This document shows positions 9,369-16,461 of a stretch of DNA of 37,681 bases, piece after piece. The notes beneath the pieces are model-generated. The model worked only from the letters and a program-made list of their open reading frames with translations. It had not been told where the DNA came from and did no database searches. The stretch's first letter is position 1; each line of letters starts with the position of its first letter. Where the stretch lies: positions 1-37,681 of the forward strand of contig JBBQHQ010000007.1 of assembly GCA_038324115.1 (NCBI GenBank), written 5' to 3'. Source of the stretch: Gaiellasilicea sp038324115. GTDB lineage: Bacteria; Actinomycetota; Thermoleophilia; Gaiellales; Gaiellaceae. The translations under genes were made by a program, and so were the position numbers.

Positions 9369-9556
9369 TCCAGGTGCTCTACGACGAGGGCGTCGAGTAC
9401 GCGGAACGTCTCGCGGCTGCCGGGGTGGAGTGTGCCCATAGCCGCTACGACGGTCAGATCCACGCGTTCTTCGTGCTCACCGACCAGTTCACGGCGGCGT
9501 TTGCCGCGCATGATGAGGCCGCCGCGGCACTCCAAGCGGCATTCGCCTCGGTCTGA
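9368..9556 (+). pseudogene. 3' remnant of an alpha/beta hydrolase fold-3 (Aes-like) gene
   Basis: Directly after the kinase stop, about 60 codons stay in frame to TGA 9554-9556. The reading is YDEGVEYAERLAAAGVE, then RYDGQIHAFF, then an Ala-rich helix. This is the characteristic C-terminus of the hormone-sensitive-lipase-like alpha/beta hydrolases (DEGxxYAxRLxxAGV and RYxGxIHGFF, with the catalytic His in IH). The rest of the enzyme, including the HGGG oxyanion loop and the GDSAG serine, is missing. GTG 9374 could start a short peptide, but no ribosome binding site is visible. I read it as a gene stump left when the kinase region was inserted or the left part was deleted. Confidence 0.7.
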
Positions 9557-9599
9557 CGGTCTCACCCTCACTCGCCGTCGGCGGGGCACCTGATTCGCG

Positions 9600-9619
9600 G
9601 CGCGGTGAGCTACGGAGCC
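9600..9619 (-). promoter_or_regulatory. Candidate operator site A upstream of usp (9698)
   Basis: On the minus strand the bases read GGCTCCGTAGCTCACCGCGC. The GCTCCGTAGYTC core recurs upstream of the cupin-nirK pair (18048) and, with small changes, before the other usp genes (10991, 14371). It lies about 80 bases before the usp start, a sensible place for an activator site. Similarity was judged by eye. Confidence 0.4.
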
Positions 9620-9697
9620 CGTCTGCGGGACTCGCCGATGCCGCCGGGGCGGCCGAACGCGAGTCTCCGAGGACGGAAAGCTCGCGAAAGGAGCTGG

Positions 9698-10168
9698 ATG
9701 AAGCGGATCCTCGTTGCCACGGACGGCTCGGCCCCTGCGGTCGAGGCGGAGAAGTTCGGGATCGAGCTCGCGGGAGAGAGCGACGCCGTGCTCGTGTTCG
9801 TGCACGTCGTCCCTCTGCTCGACGTCGTCCCGGCGCCGGCCTTCGGGATGACGAGCGCCTACCGCCACGAGCCGCCCGAGTTCGACCGGGAGCTGCTCGA
9901 CGCGGCGTCGAGGCGGGCCGCGGTTGACGGTGTGATCGCCGAGACGGTGCTGCTCACGGGTAACGCCGTCGGCGAGATCGTCGCTTACGCCGATGCTCAC
10001 GACGTCGACCTGACGGTGATCGGCACGCGAGGGCACGGCGCGGTCGCGACGGCGCTGCTCGGCAGTGTCTCCCGCGGCGTCCTGCACGACTCGACGCGGC
10101 CTGTCGCCGTCGTCCGAGCGGTGGCGCCCGTCGGCGCGGAGCCGCAGAAGCTCGGGCTCGGCCTCTGA
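9698..10168 (+). CDS. Universal stress protein, single UspA domain
   Basis: A 156-residue single-domain UspA protein. The N-terminal strand is KRILVATDGS, and the nucleotide-binding signature GTRGHGAVATALLGS fits the ATP-binding G-2x-G-9x-GS pattern, so this copy probably binds ATP. The start is ATG 9698 because a good AAAGGAG lies 5-11 bases before it and MKRILVATDGS is where family members begin. An in-frame GTG at 9605 would add an unrelated 31-residue leader. It is the first of four usp genes in about 5.6 kb and has a candidate operator 80 bases upstream. Such proteins act in dormancy, hypoxia or oxidative stress; the exact role of this copy is unknown. Confidence 0.93.
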   Translation: MKRILVATDGSAPAVEAEKFGIELAGESDAVLVFVHVVPLLDVVPAPAFGMTSAYRHEPPEFDRELLDAASRRAAVDGVIAETVLLTGNAVGEIVAYADAHDVDLTVIGTRGHGAVATALLGSVSRGVLHDSTRPVAVVRAVAPVGAEPQKLGLGL

Positions 10169-10196
10169 CGGACGAGGGTCCCTGCGCCGCCACGCC

Positions 10197-10871
10197 TCAG
10201 ACGGCCGGGGCGGCGCAGGGCTCGCGCACCACAAGCACGGAGCTGTAGGCCGCACGCGCGATGCGGTCGGCATCGGCTCCGCCGGCGACGACGAGGTCCG
10301 CCGACGTTGATGCGTCCACCAGCTCATCGAAGGTCGGCCCGACCAGCCTGAGCTCGGCGCCGAACCGGTGGGCCAGTTCCTCCGCGACCGCTCGAGCCGC
10401 GGGATCGTTGGATGCGGCGACGATCGACCGTGGGAAGAGCTCCTGCCGGACGGGAGGTCGCGAGACGAGGACGCTGGCCGGAGCGTGCCGGAGCGCTGCA
10501 TCGACGATCTCCGAACCGCCCGGCCAGGCGTAGGGGGCGGCGGCGACGACAGTCAGCGTCGCCCCGCCGTCCCGCGCGGCTCCGACGAGCGCCGCGCCGG
10601 GCTCGCCGTCGGCGAGGGACGAGTCGATGTGGAGATGCAGGGCGTGGGCCAGGTGGAGCTGGCGCTCGAGTGCGAGGCGGTGCCCGGTGCTCTCCGCGTT
10701 GCCCAGTAGGCCGATCAGTCGCACGGAGCGTCGGGCGCCGAGCAATCGGTCGGCCTGGTCGAGCGCGATCCGGCCTCCTTCCGAGCCGTCGAGCCCGCAG
10801 ACGATGCGGTCGAACACGGACGCAGTCCAGGCGGCCCTCACAGGGTCGGTGTCGGGAGCAGCTTGGGTCAT
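10197..10871 (-). CDS. Degenerate tandem universal stress protein
   Basis: A 224-residue protein, shorter than the 266-272 residue tandem UspA proteins next door. Domain 1 (about 20-140) keeps FDRIVCGLDGSEGG, but where the ATP loop should be it reads AAPYAWPGGSEIVD without G-2x-G-9x-GS. Domain 2 (about 147-215) begins FPRSIVAASND, lacks the GxDGS strand-loop and is shortened. The copy is therefore probably not an ATP-binding type. It starts at ATG 10871 with a near-perfect Shine-Dalgarno (AAGGAGGTGA on the minus strand), so it is likely well translated rather than dead. It diverges from the leader peptide and tandem usp at 11091-11935 and shares their regulatory region. Confidence 0.85.
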   Translation of the reverse strand: MTQAAPDTDPVRAAWTASVFDRIVCGLDGSEGGRIALDQADRLLGARRSVRLIGLLGNAESTGHRLALERQLHLAHALHLHIDSSLADGEPGAALVGAARDGGATLTVVAAAPYAWPGGSEIVDAALRHAPASVLVSRPPVRQELFPRSIVAASNDPAARAVAEELAHRFGAELRLVGPTFDELVDASTSADLVVAGGADADRIARAAYSSVLVVREPCAAPAV

Positions 10872-10990
10872 CGGCTCACCTCCTTACGGCAGACTCGTGG
10901 GCGCCGGCTGTGGCCGCATCGGGGGCGACGCCGACGCCGCTGCGGGTTTCCCGTCGAGCCCGGCCGTCGAGGGCGACGAGCCGCTTGCCC

Positions 10991-11010
10991 GATCCGTAGT
11001 TCGTACCGAT
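10991..11010 (+). promoter_or_regulatory. Candidate operator site B between divergent usp genes
   Basis: The bases GATCCGTAGTTCGTACCGAT share TCCGTAGTTC and a following TAC with site D at 18048. The site sits in the 219-base divergent region, 120 bases from the left usp start and 80 bases from the leader ATG at 11091, so it could serve both. It is probably bound by the local NarL/DevR-type regulator, which is inference. Confidence 0.45.
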
Positions 11011-11037
11011 CCCGAATCGGGCTCTCCCCCGAATCGG
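11011..11037 (+). repeat. Direct repeat CCCGAATCGG x2 in divergent usp promoter
   Basis: CCCGAATCGG occurs at 11011-11020 and again at 11028-11037, a 17-base period. The first copy extends into an 11-base near-palindrome (CCCGA-A-TCGGG). It follows directly after site B. Two same-oriented copies about 1.6 helical turns apart could be a second regulator's operator. Confidence 0.4.
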
Positions 11038-11090
11038 CCTGCGGCGGCGGGTGAGATCGTGGAAGCGATGCCTACGAGAGGAGAGCAGTC

Positions 11091-11138
11091 ATGACCCCTG
11101 TTTCGCGGAGCGTCGGTACAGGACGGGGGCAGCGGTGA
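11091..11138 (+). CDS. Putative 15-codon leader peptide coupled to usp
   Basis: ATG 11091 opens a frame of 15 sense codons ending at TGA 11136-11138. The predicted peptide is basic: MTPVSRSVGTGRGQR. It is preceded by a strong purine-rich site, GAGAGGAGAG at 11076-11085. Its stop overlaps the GTG start of the following tandem usp in the arrangement GTGA, and the usp start itself has only a poor ribosome site. This geometry suggests translational coupling. A protein product is unproven. The alternative is that this is simply an unused good SD. Confidence 0.45.
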   Translation: MTPVSRSVGTGRGQR

Positions 11139-11935
11139 ACGCCGCCAAGCGGGAAGGGCTCCAGGCACCGGCGCAGCCCGGGCTCTTCGACCGGATCCTC
11201 GTGGGTGTCGACGGCGGAGAGGCCTCGCTCGCAGCGGTCCGGCAGGCGGCCAGGCTCGTCGCTGACGGCGGCGAGCTCGAGCTGGTCGCGGCCGTGCACC
11301 TTGCGGAGTCGAGTGCGGTCGGGCCGGCGGCACCGCTGACAGCGGACCGGCTGAGGCGCCAGTCCGAGCTGGCACTCGAGCAGGCACTCGAGGCCGCCGG
11401 GCGCCCGGCTGCCCGGCGCCTGGTCGACGGGCCTGCGCTCAAGGCGCTGCTCCACGAGCTCGACCGGACGCGGGCGGGCCTGGTCGCCGTTGGCACGCAC
11501 GGGCACCGTCGGCTGACCGAGATCCTGATCGGCGGCGTCGCGGGCGGGCTCCTGCACGACGCGCCCAGCTCGGTGCTGATCGCGCGCGAGCAGGCGTGGC
11601 CCGTTCCGTTTCCTCGCTCGATCGCCGCCGGGACGGACGGCTCGGTGGAGGGCGACGCCGCCGTCGAGGTGGCGCGTGAGCTCGCCCATCGCTTCGGCGT
11701 TCCGGTCAAGGTGCTCTGCGCCGCCGGCGGCAAGCCGGTCGACGTCCGGCGCGCCGACGTCGAGCTCGTGCCGGGAAGCCCCGTCGAGACACTCGTCGCC
11801 GCTGGCGCCGAGGCCGACCTGCTCGTAGTCGGGAGCCGTGGGCTCCACGGCCTGCGGGCGCTCGGCTCGGTCTCGGAGCGGGTGGCGCATTCCGCGCCCT
11901 GCTCCGTGCTCGTCGTGCGTCCCCGCCCGGGGTGA
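11135..11935 (+). CDS. Tandem universal stress protein (two UspA domains)
   Basis: A 266-residue protein with two UspA domains. Domain 1 (about 15-145) begins FDRILVGVDGGEAS and carries GTHGHRRLTEILIGG. Domain 2 (about 152-265) begins FPRSIAAGTDGSVEG and carries GSRGLHGLRALGS, a version of the ATP loop that is three residues shorter and also seen in the paralogue at 14467. GTG 11135 is chosen because it precedes the family-like N-terminus and overlaps the leader-peptide stop. The stop TGA overlaps the ATG of the P-type ATPase at 11935, so the two are translationally coupled. A Usp-cation ATPase pair recalls the Rv1996-ctpF neighbourhood of mycobacterial DosR regulons. Confidence 0.92.
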   Translation: MNAAKREGLQAPAQPGLFDRILVGVDGGEASLAAVRQAARLVADGGELELVAAVHLAESSAVGPAAPLTADRLRRQSELALEQALEAAGRPAARRLVDGPALKALLHELDRTRAGLVAVGTHGHRRLTEILIGGVAGGLLHDAPSSVLIAREQAWPVPFPRSIAAGTDGSVEGDAAVEVARELAHRFGVPVKVLCAAGGKPVDVRRADVELVPGSPVETLVAAGAEADLLVVGSRGLHGLRALGSVSERVAHSAPCSVLVVRPRPG

Positions 11936-14379
11936 TGAGGGTCGGAGCCCCCGCATATGCCTGCGAGGCGGACGAGATCGTCCGCGCCTTCGCGAGCGAC
12001 GCCGACACAGGCCTGACCGCAGCCGAGGCGCGGGCGCGCCTCGCCCGTCACGGGCCGAACCGGCTCGGCGTCCGCCGCCGCGCATCCCTCGCACGCTTGC
12101 TCGCCCACCAGTTCGTTGATCCGCTCGTGCTCCTGCTCGTCGCGGCCGCCGTCGTCTCCGCCGGGCTCGGAGACCTCGCGGAGGGTGCGGCGATCGCCGC
12201 CGTCCTCGTCCTGAACGGCAGCCTCGGGCTCTGGCAGGAGGCGAAGGCCGAACGGGCGATCCTCGCGCTCTCGCGCTCCCTGCCCCGCACCGCCGCCGTC
12301 GTTCGAGGCGGCGCGGTCCTGGAGATCCCGGCAGATGAGGTGGTCCCGGGCGACCTCCTCGTCGTGCAGGAGGGGGAACGAGTCGCCGCCGACGGCCGGG
12401 TCGTCTCCGAACAGGGGCTGGAGGTGGACGAGGCGGCCCTGACCGGCGAGTCGCTTCCGGTCGGGAAGCGTGCAGCCGCTTCGCCCTCGGCGACGCCGCT
12501 GGCAGAGCGCACGTCGATGGTCTACTCGGGCACCGCCGTCACGCGAGGGCACGGTCGGGTCGTGGTCTCGGCGACCGGCCGCCAGACCGAGCTCGGCCGG
12601 ATCGAGTCGCTCACCTCGGGCGCACGGCCGCCGGCGACGCCACTGACCCGGCGCCTCGCGCGCCTCACACGGGGGCTCGTCGCGGGCGGGGTGGCGCTCG
12701 TGCTCGTGCTCGGCGGCGCGATGCTGCTGCGCGGCGAGCCCGCGCACGAGGCCTTTCTCGTCGCCGTGGCCGTGGCGGTGGCCGCGGTTCCCGAAGGACT
12801 CGCCGCCACCGTGACGGCCGCGCTCGCTCTGGGCGCGCGGGCGATGGCCCGGCGCGGGGCGATCGTGCGGCGACTGACGGCGATCGAGACGCTCGGCGCG
12901 ACGACGGTCGTTTGCACCGACAAGACCGGCACCCTCACCGAGAACTCGATCAGGGTCGCCGCGCTCGCTCCGGCGGCCGGGGTGGGTGAGCGGGAGTTGC
13001 TTGCCGCCGCTGTCCTCGCTTCCAGCCGGGCGCAGGGCCTGAACGGGACGACGGGCGACCCGATCGAGCGCGCGTTGCTCCGGGCCGCCGTCGAGTCTGG
13101 CGGTGGCGTGCCGGAGCCTGCGGGCGGGCGGACGCTCGTGCGGGAGCTGCCCTTCGACTCGGATCGGCGCCGGATGACGGTCCTGTACGAGGAGGGCGGC
13201 CGCCTGCGGGCGTACATGAAGGGGGCGCCCGAGACGGTCTGCGAGCGGGCCGCGCCGGCGCGGGAGCTGAGCGACCGCGCGTCCGCCTGGGCCGAGGAGG
13301 GCTACCGCGTGCTCGCGGTCTCCGCCCGCGACCTCGACCCGGGCGCCGAGGCGATCGAGATCGGGCACGAGCTGCTCGGAGTGGTGGCGCTTCACGACCC
13401 CTTGCGCGTAGGTGCCGCCACCGCTCTCGCGCGCGCCGCGACCGCGGGGATCGAGGTGCGGATGGTCACCGGCGACCACCCGGCCACGGCGCAGACGATC
13501 GCCCGTCAACTCGGTCTTCCGGCGGGGGCGGTCACCGCTCGCGCCACGCCCGTCGACAAGCTTCGGCTCGTCGAGCGCCTGCAGGCCGACGGCGCCGTTG
13601 TCGCGGTCACGGGCGACGGGGTCAACGACGCGCCGGCGCTCCGGCGGGCCGACGTAGGGGTCGCCATGGGCCGCTCGGGCACGGAGGCGGCCCGGGAGGC
13701 AGCCGACATCGTTCTCACCGACGACGACTTCGCGACGATCCTCGCAGCCGTCGAGGAGGGGCGGCGGATCGGCGACAACATCCGAAAAGTCGTGGGCTTC
13801 CTGCTCTCGGCGAACCTGGGTGAGGTCGCCGTCTTTGGCGTTGCGATCGCAGTCGGCCTGCCGGCCCCGCTCGCGGTGATCCAGGTCCTGTTCGTCAATC
13901 TCGTCACCGACGGACTCCCCGCGGTTGCGCTCGCCCGAGACCCGGCCGACGCGCTGACGATGCAGACGCCACCGCGCCGCGGCGCGCAGCTCTTCGACCG
14001 GGCGACCTGGGCCTACCTGGGCGCGGTGGGGCTGCTCGTCGGCGCCGTCACCCTGATCGCGTTCCTGGCCCTCCGCGGCCCTGACGAGCGGATCGGGCAG
14101 ACGGGGGCCTTCCTGACCCTGGCGGTCGCCGAGCTCGCGCTCGTCTTCGGCCTGCGCTCGCGCCGAGTCGCCGCGTGGCGGCTGCCGGTCAACCGCTGGC
14201 TCGGCTGGAGCGTCGCCGCCTCCGTCATCGCGGTGCTGGCCGCCGTCTATCTCCCGGCGGCCCAGGCGCCGTTCGCGACGGTCGCGCTAGGCCCCGCCCA
14301 GCTGGCGACGGCCGTCGGGCTCGCCGTGCTCCCACTCGCAGCGGTCGAGGCGTGGAAGAGCGCGCGCCGGGATCAGTAG
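11935..14379 (+). CDS. P2-type cation-transporting ATPase (CtpF/PacL-like)
   Basis: An 814-residue membrane ATPase. It has an N-terminal cation-ATPase domain (LTAAEARARLARHGPN, about 25-40), actuator TGES, phosphorylated Asp329 in DKTGTLT, nucleotide-domain KGAPE, hinge GDGVNDAPAL and about eight to ten hydrophobic segments. The M4 motif VPEGLA and the M6 motif NLVTDGLPA place it with Ca2+-type/CtpF pumps rather than heavy-metal pumps. Length is slightly below the usual 870-900, mainly at the C-terminal helices. Established knowledge: mycobacterial ctpF belongs to the DosR regulon. The transported ion here is not determined. It follows usp with overlapping stop/start, and its own stop lies inside operator site C. 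Confidence 0.92.
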   Translation: MRVGAPAYACEADEIVRAFASDADTGLTAAEARARLARHGPNRLGVRRRASLARLLAHQFVDPLVLLLVAAAVVSAGLGDLAEGAAIAAVLVLNGSLGLWQEAKAERAILALSRSLPRTAAVVRGGAVLEIPADEVVPGDLLVVQEGERVAADGRVVSEQGLEVDEAALTGESLPVGKRAAASPSATPLAERTSMVYSGTAVTRGHGRVVVSATGRQTELGRIESLTSGARPPATPLTRRLARLTRGLVAGGVALVLVLGGAMLLRGEPAHEAFLVAVAVAVAAVPEGLAATVTAALALGARAMARRGAIVRRLTAIETLGATTVVCTDKTGTLTENSIRVAALAPAAGVGERELLAAAVLASSRAQGLNGTTGDPIERALLRAAVESGGGVPEPAGGRTLVRELPFDSDRRRMTVLYEEGGRLRAYMKGAPETVCERAAPARELSDRASAWAEEGYRVLAVSARDLDPGAEAIEIGHELLGVVALHDPLRVGAATALARAATAGIEVRMVTGDHPATAQTIARQLGLPAGAVTARATPVDKLRLVERLQADGAVVAVTGDGVNDAPALRRADVGVAMGRSGTEAAREAADIVLTDDDFATILAAVEEGRRIGDNIRKVVGFLLSANLGEVAVFGVAIAVGLPAPLAVIQVLFVNLVTDGLPAVALARDPADALTMQTPPRRGAQLFDRATWAYLGAVGLLVGAVTLIAFLALRGPDERIGQTGAFLTLAVAELALVFGLRSRRVAAWRLPVNRWLGWSVAASVIAVLAAVYLPAAQAPFATVALGPAQLATAVGLAVLPLAAVEAWKSARRDQ

Positions 14380-14390
14380 TTCACCCGGAT
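14371..14390 (+). promoter_or_regulatory. Candidate operator site C before tandem usp (14467)
   Basis: GATCAGTAGTTCACCCGGAT resembles site B over its length (GATC-GTAGTTC and terminal GAT). It overlaps the ATPase stop codon and lies about 80 bases before the usp start, the same distance as at sites A and B. The match could partly reflect coding constraint at its left end. Confidence 0.4.
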
Positions 14391-14466
14391 GGCCTGTGGG
14401 AAAGCGCCGACGCCGTCGACGGAGCCGCCCGGGAGGATGGAAAGACGAACGAAGGAGGAGAGACAG

Positions 14467-15285
14467 ATGGCCAAGCTCGGCAGTTCGATGATGTTTTCGG
14501 TCGCTCCCGCGCAGGTGTCCGTGTTCGGGCGCGTGCTCGCCGGGGTGGACGGCTCTCCCGAAGGGATCGAGGCGGCGCGCCAGGCGGTGCGGCTGACGGA
14601 GCCGGGCGGCAAGGTCACGCTCGTCGCGGCCTGGATGGTGCCGTCTCCGACCGTCGGGCTCGGCGGTGCCGAGATGCTCGCCCTCGACCCCGATGCCCAG
14701 CGCGAGACGGCGCGGCTGGCGCTGAAGGCGGCCGCCGACGCCGTCGGTCTCGAAGAGCAGGACTGCTCGGCCCCCTACGGGTCCGCCTGGCAGGAGCTCA
14801 TCGCCGAGGCTCAGGCCGAGCACGCCACCCTGGTGGCGATCGGGTCGCACGGGATCGGCCGGGCGCTCGGAGTCCTCGTCGGCTCGATCGCCACGCAGGT
14901 CGTGCACAAGGCGACCTGCTCCGTTCTCGTCGCCCGCCCCGCCGCCCCGGACTTCCCGCGGCGGATCGTGGTGGGCGTCGACGGCTCGCTCGAGTCCGCC
15001 CGCGCGTACGCCGCCGCCCGGCACCTCGCAGAGCGGTTCGGCGCGACCCTCTGGCCGGTCGTCGCCCACGGTGGCGGCCCGGTGGACGCGGCTGCCGTCA
15101 CGGCGATCCTCGGTCACGATCGGGAAGACCTTCAGGACGACCCGGTTCACGCGCTGCTCGCTGCGGCGTCCGAGGCGGATCTGCTCGTGGTCGGCACGCG
15201 TGGCCTGCGGGGGCTCCGCGCGCTCGGCTCGGTCTCCGAGCGGGTCTCGCACGATGCGCACTGTTCGACGCTGATCGTGCGGTGA
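14467..15285 (+). CDS. Tandem universal stress protein (two UspA domains)
   Basis: A 272-residue tandem UspA protein and close paralogue of the one at 11135. Domain 1 begins FGRVLAGVDGSPEG and has GSHGIGRALGVLVGS, a canonical ATP loop. Domain 2 begins FPRRIVVGVDGSLES and has the shortened GTRGLRGLRALGS. An N-terminal extension of about 20 residues precedes domain 1. ATG 14467 follows a very strong ribosome site (GAAGGAGGAGAG). Its TGA overlaps a GTG that could start the next protein. The shared domain-2 motif GLRALGSVSERV shows that this and the 11135 gene arose by duplication. Confidence 0.92.
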   Translation: MAKLGSSMMFSVAPAQVSVFGRVLAGVDGSPEGIEAARQAVRLTEPGGKVTLVAAWMVPSPTVGLGGAEMLALDPDAQRETARLALKAAADAVGLEEQDCSAPYGSAWQELIAEAQAEHATLVAIGSHGIGRALGVLVGSIATQVVHKATCSVLVARPAAPDFPRRIVVGVDGSLESARAYAAARHLAERFGATLWPVVAHGGGPVDAAAVTAILGHDREDLQDDPVHALLAAASEADLLVVGTRGLRGLRALGSVSERVSHDAHCSTLIVR

Positions 15286-15290
15286 CGCCG

Positions 15291-15941
15291 ATGCGACTCG
15301 CGACCGGGACACGAGCGGACGCCCCCCGGGTGCACGGCACCTACGCGGTCGTCTGGCGCGAGCAGGGCCGGCCGCTGGCCTCGGGCGAGCTCGATCTGCT
15401 CCCGCGCGGCGTCGTGCTCAGGGGCCTGGCCGCCGGCGAGCCCGCCGTGCGCCACCTCAGCTACGAGAGCCTGGCGGCGATCCGCGTGGGGCGCCGGGAC
15501 GCGGAGCGGATCCACGGTCACCCGACGGTTCTTGTCGAGCTCCATGATGGATCCAGTCTCGCCGTCGCGACGGTGGCTGCTCCCGGCGCACTCGGCGAGC
15601 TCGCCGAGCGGCTGGCGGCTCTCGTGCTCGGGCCGGGGGGCGAGACCCGGGCTGCGATTGTGATCCCGATCGCGGAAGGGTCGCGTGACGCGGTGGGCAG
15701 GCTGCTCGAGTCAGGCCCGCCGTTCGACCCCAAGCTGATGTGGGGTCTGGAGCGGCACGAGGTCTTCCTCACGGAGACCGAGGCCGTCTTCGTCTTCGAG
15801 ACCCAGCCCGGACCGGCGCTGGAGCCGCTCCTCACCAATCCCGCGATCTGGCGGGCGGCGCGAGCATGGGAAGAGCATCTGGCTGGCCCGCCGCGACTGG
15901 CGCGCAGCGTCTACGCCTGGTCGCGCGACAGCGTCGACTGA
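15291..15941 (+). CDS. Conserved-looking two-domain protein of unknown function
   Basis: A 216-residue soluble protein; I do not recognise the family. The first half (about 10-110) is beta-rich and ends in a helix (LGELAERLAALVLG), like a PH-like or GRAM-like barrel. The second half (about 118-216) has a beta strand AIVIPIAEG, helix RDAVGRLLESG, then HEVFLTETEAVFVFE and a Trp-rich C-terminus, resembling a dimeric alpha/beta barrel. Fold assignments are impressions only. ATG 15291 is used; GTG 15282, which overlaps the usp stop (GTGA), would add three residues and imply coupling. Position at the end of the usp-ATPase-usp row suggests a stress role. Confidence 0.7.
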   Translation: MRLATGTRADAPRVHGTYAVVWREQGRPLASGELDLLPRGVVLRGLAAGEPAVRHLSYESLAAIRVGRRDAERIHGHPTVLVELHDGSSLAVATVAAPGALGELAERLAALVLGPGGETRAAIVIPIAEGSRDAVGRLLESGPPFDPKLMWGLERHEVFLTETEAVFVFETQPGPALEPLLTNPAIWRAARAWEEHLAGPPRLARSVYAWSRDSVD

Positions 15942-16461
15942 GCCCTGCCGAGCACGGCTCGGGCCGCACGGGCGGCGACGACCGCGACCTGTACTCCGGG
16001 ACGCCGTCTCGTCGGTCGAGACGCCCAGGAACTCGAGGCGCGCGCAGACGGCGCCGCGGATCCGGGCCGAGCCCTTACCGATCCCGCCGGTGAAGACGAG
16101 CGCGTCGAGGCCGCCGAGCGCAACCGCCGCCGCCCCCACCGCCAGCGCGACCCGATAGGCGAACGCCTGGAGCGGCTTGCCCGCGCGGCCGAGGCGCGTA
16201 GACCTCGCTGTGAGATCGCGTCCAGGTCGCGTGCAACGATCGCGCGGTTCAGGTGGGCGAGGACGAGGTTGAGCCCGGGTACGGTGCCGAAGTGGCCGAG
16301 CAGGCGCGGCTTCACGTGCTCGGCGCGGAGCGGCTCGCGCAGGAGCGGGTTCTCGCGCAGGTAGATCTGGCCAACGGAGAGAGAGTTGGCCGCGCGCCAC
16401 CAGGCGTCGAGCAGGCGAAGCTCCTCGACGCCTGGGCCCGTTCCCGTTGCGAGCGTGTGCT
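15942..16461 (-). pseudogene. Collapsed xfp-ackA locus (phosphoketolase N-terminus joined to acetate kinase C-terminus)
   Basis: Read leftwards from 16461, the first roughly 80 codons give the N-terminus of phosphoketolase (VGQIYLRENPLLREPL, KPRLLGHFGTVPGLNLV, HLNRAIVARDLDAI) but have no usable start codon. At about 16205 the similarity switches, in another frame, to the acetate kinase C-terminus (FAYRVALAVGAAAVALGG, LDALVFTGGIGKGSARIR, VCARLEFLGV). A further frameshift near 16015 moves the last segment (VQVAVVAARAARAVL) back to the first frame. Xfp and AckA act in series (xylulose-5-phosphate to acetyl phosphate to acetate plus ATP) and are often neighbours, so a large internal deletion fusing both is the simplest reading. 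The stump begins right after the nirK stop. Confidence 0.8.

Noticed and set aside
9605..9697. GTG 9605 as start of the first usp gene
   Set aside because: The 31 extra residues are unlike UspA, and ATG 9698 has a strong ribosome site and the canonical N-terminus. The region is better explained as a regulatory stretch holding site A.
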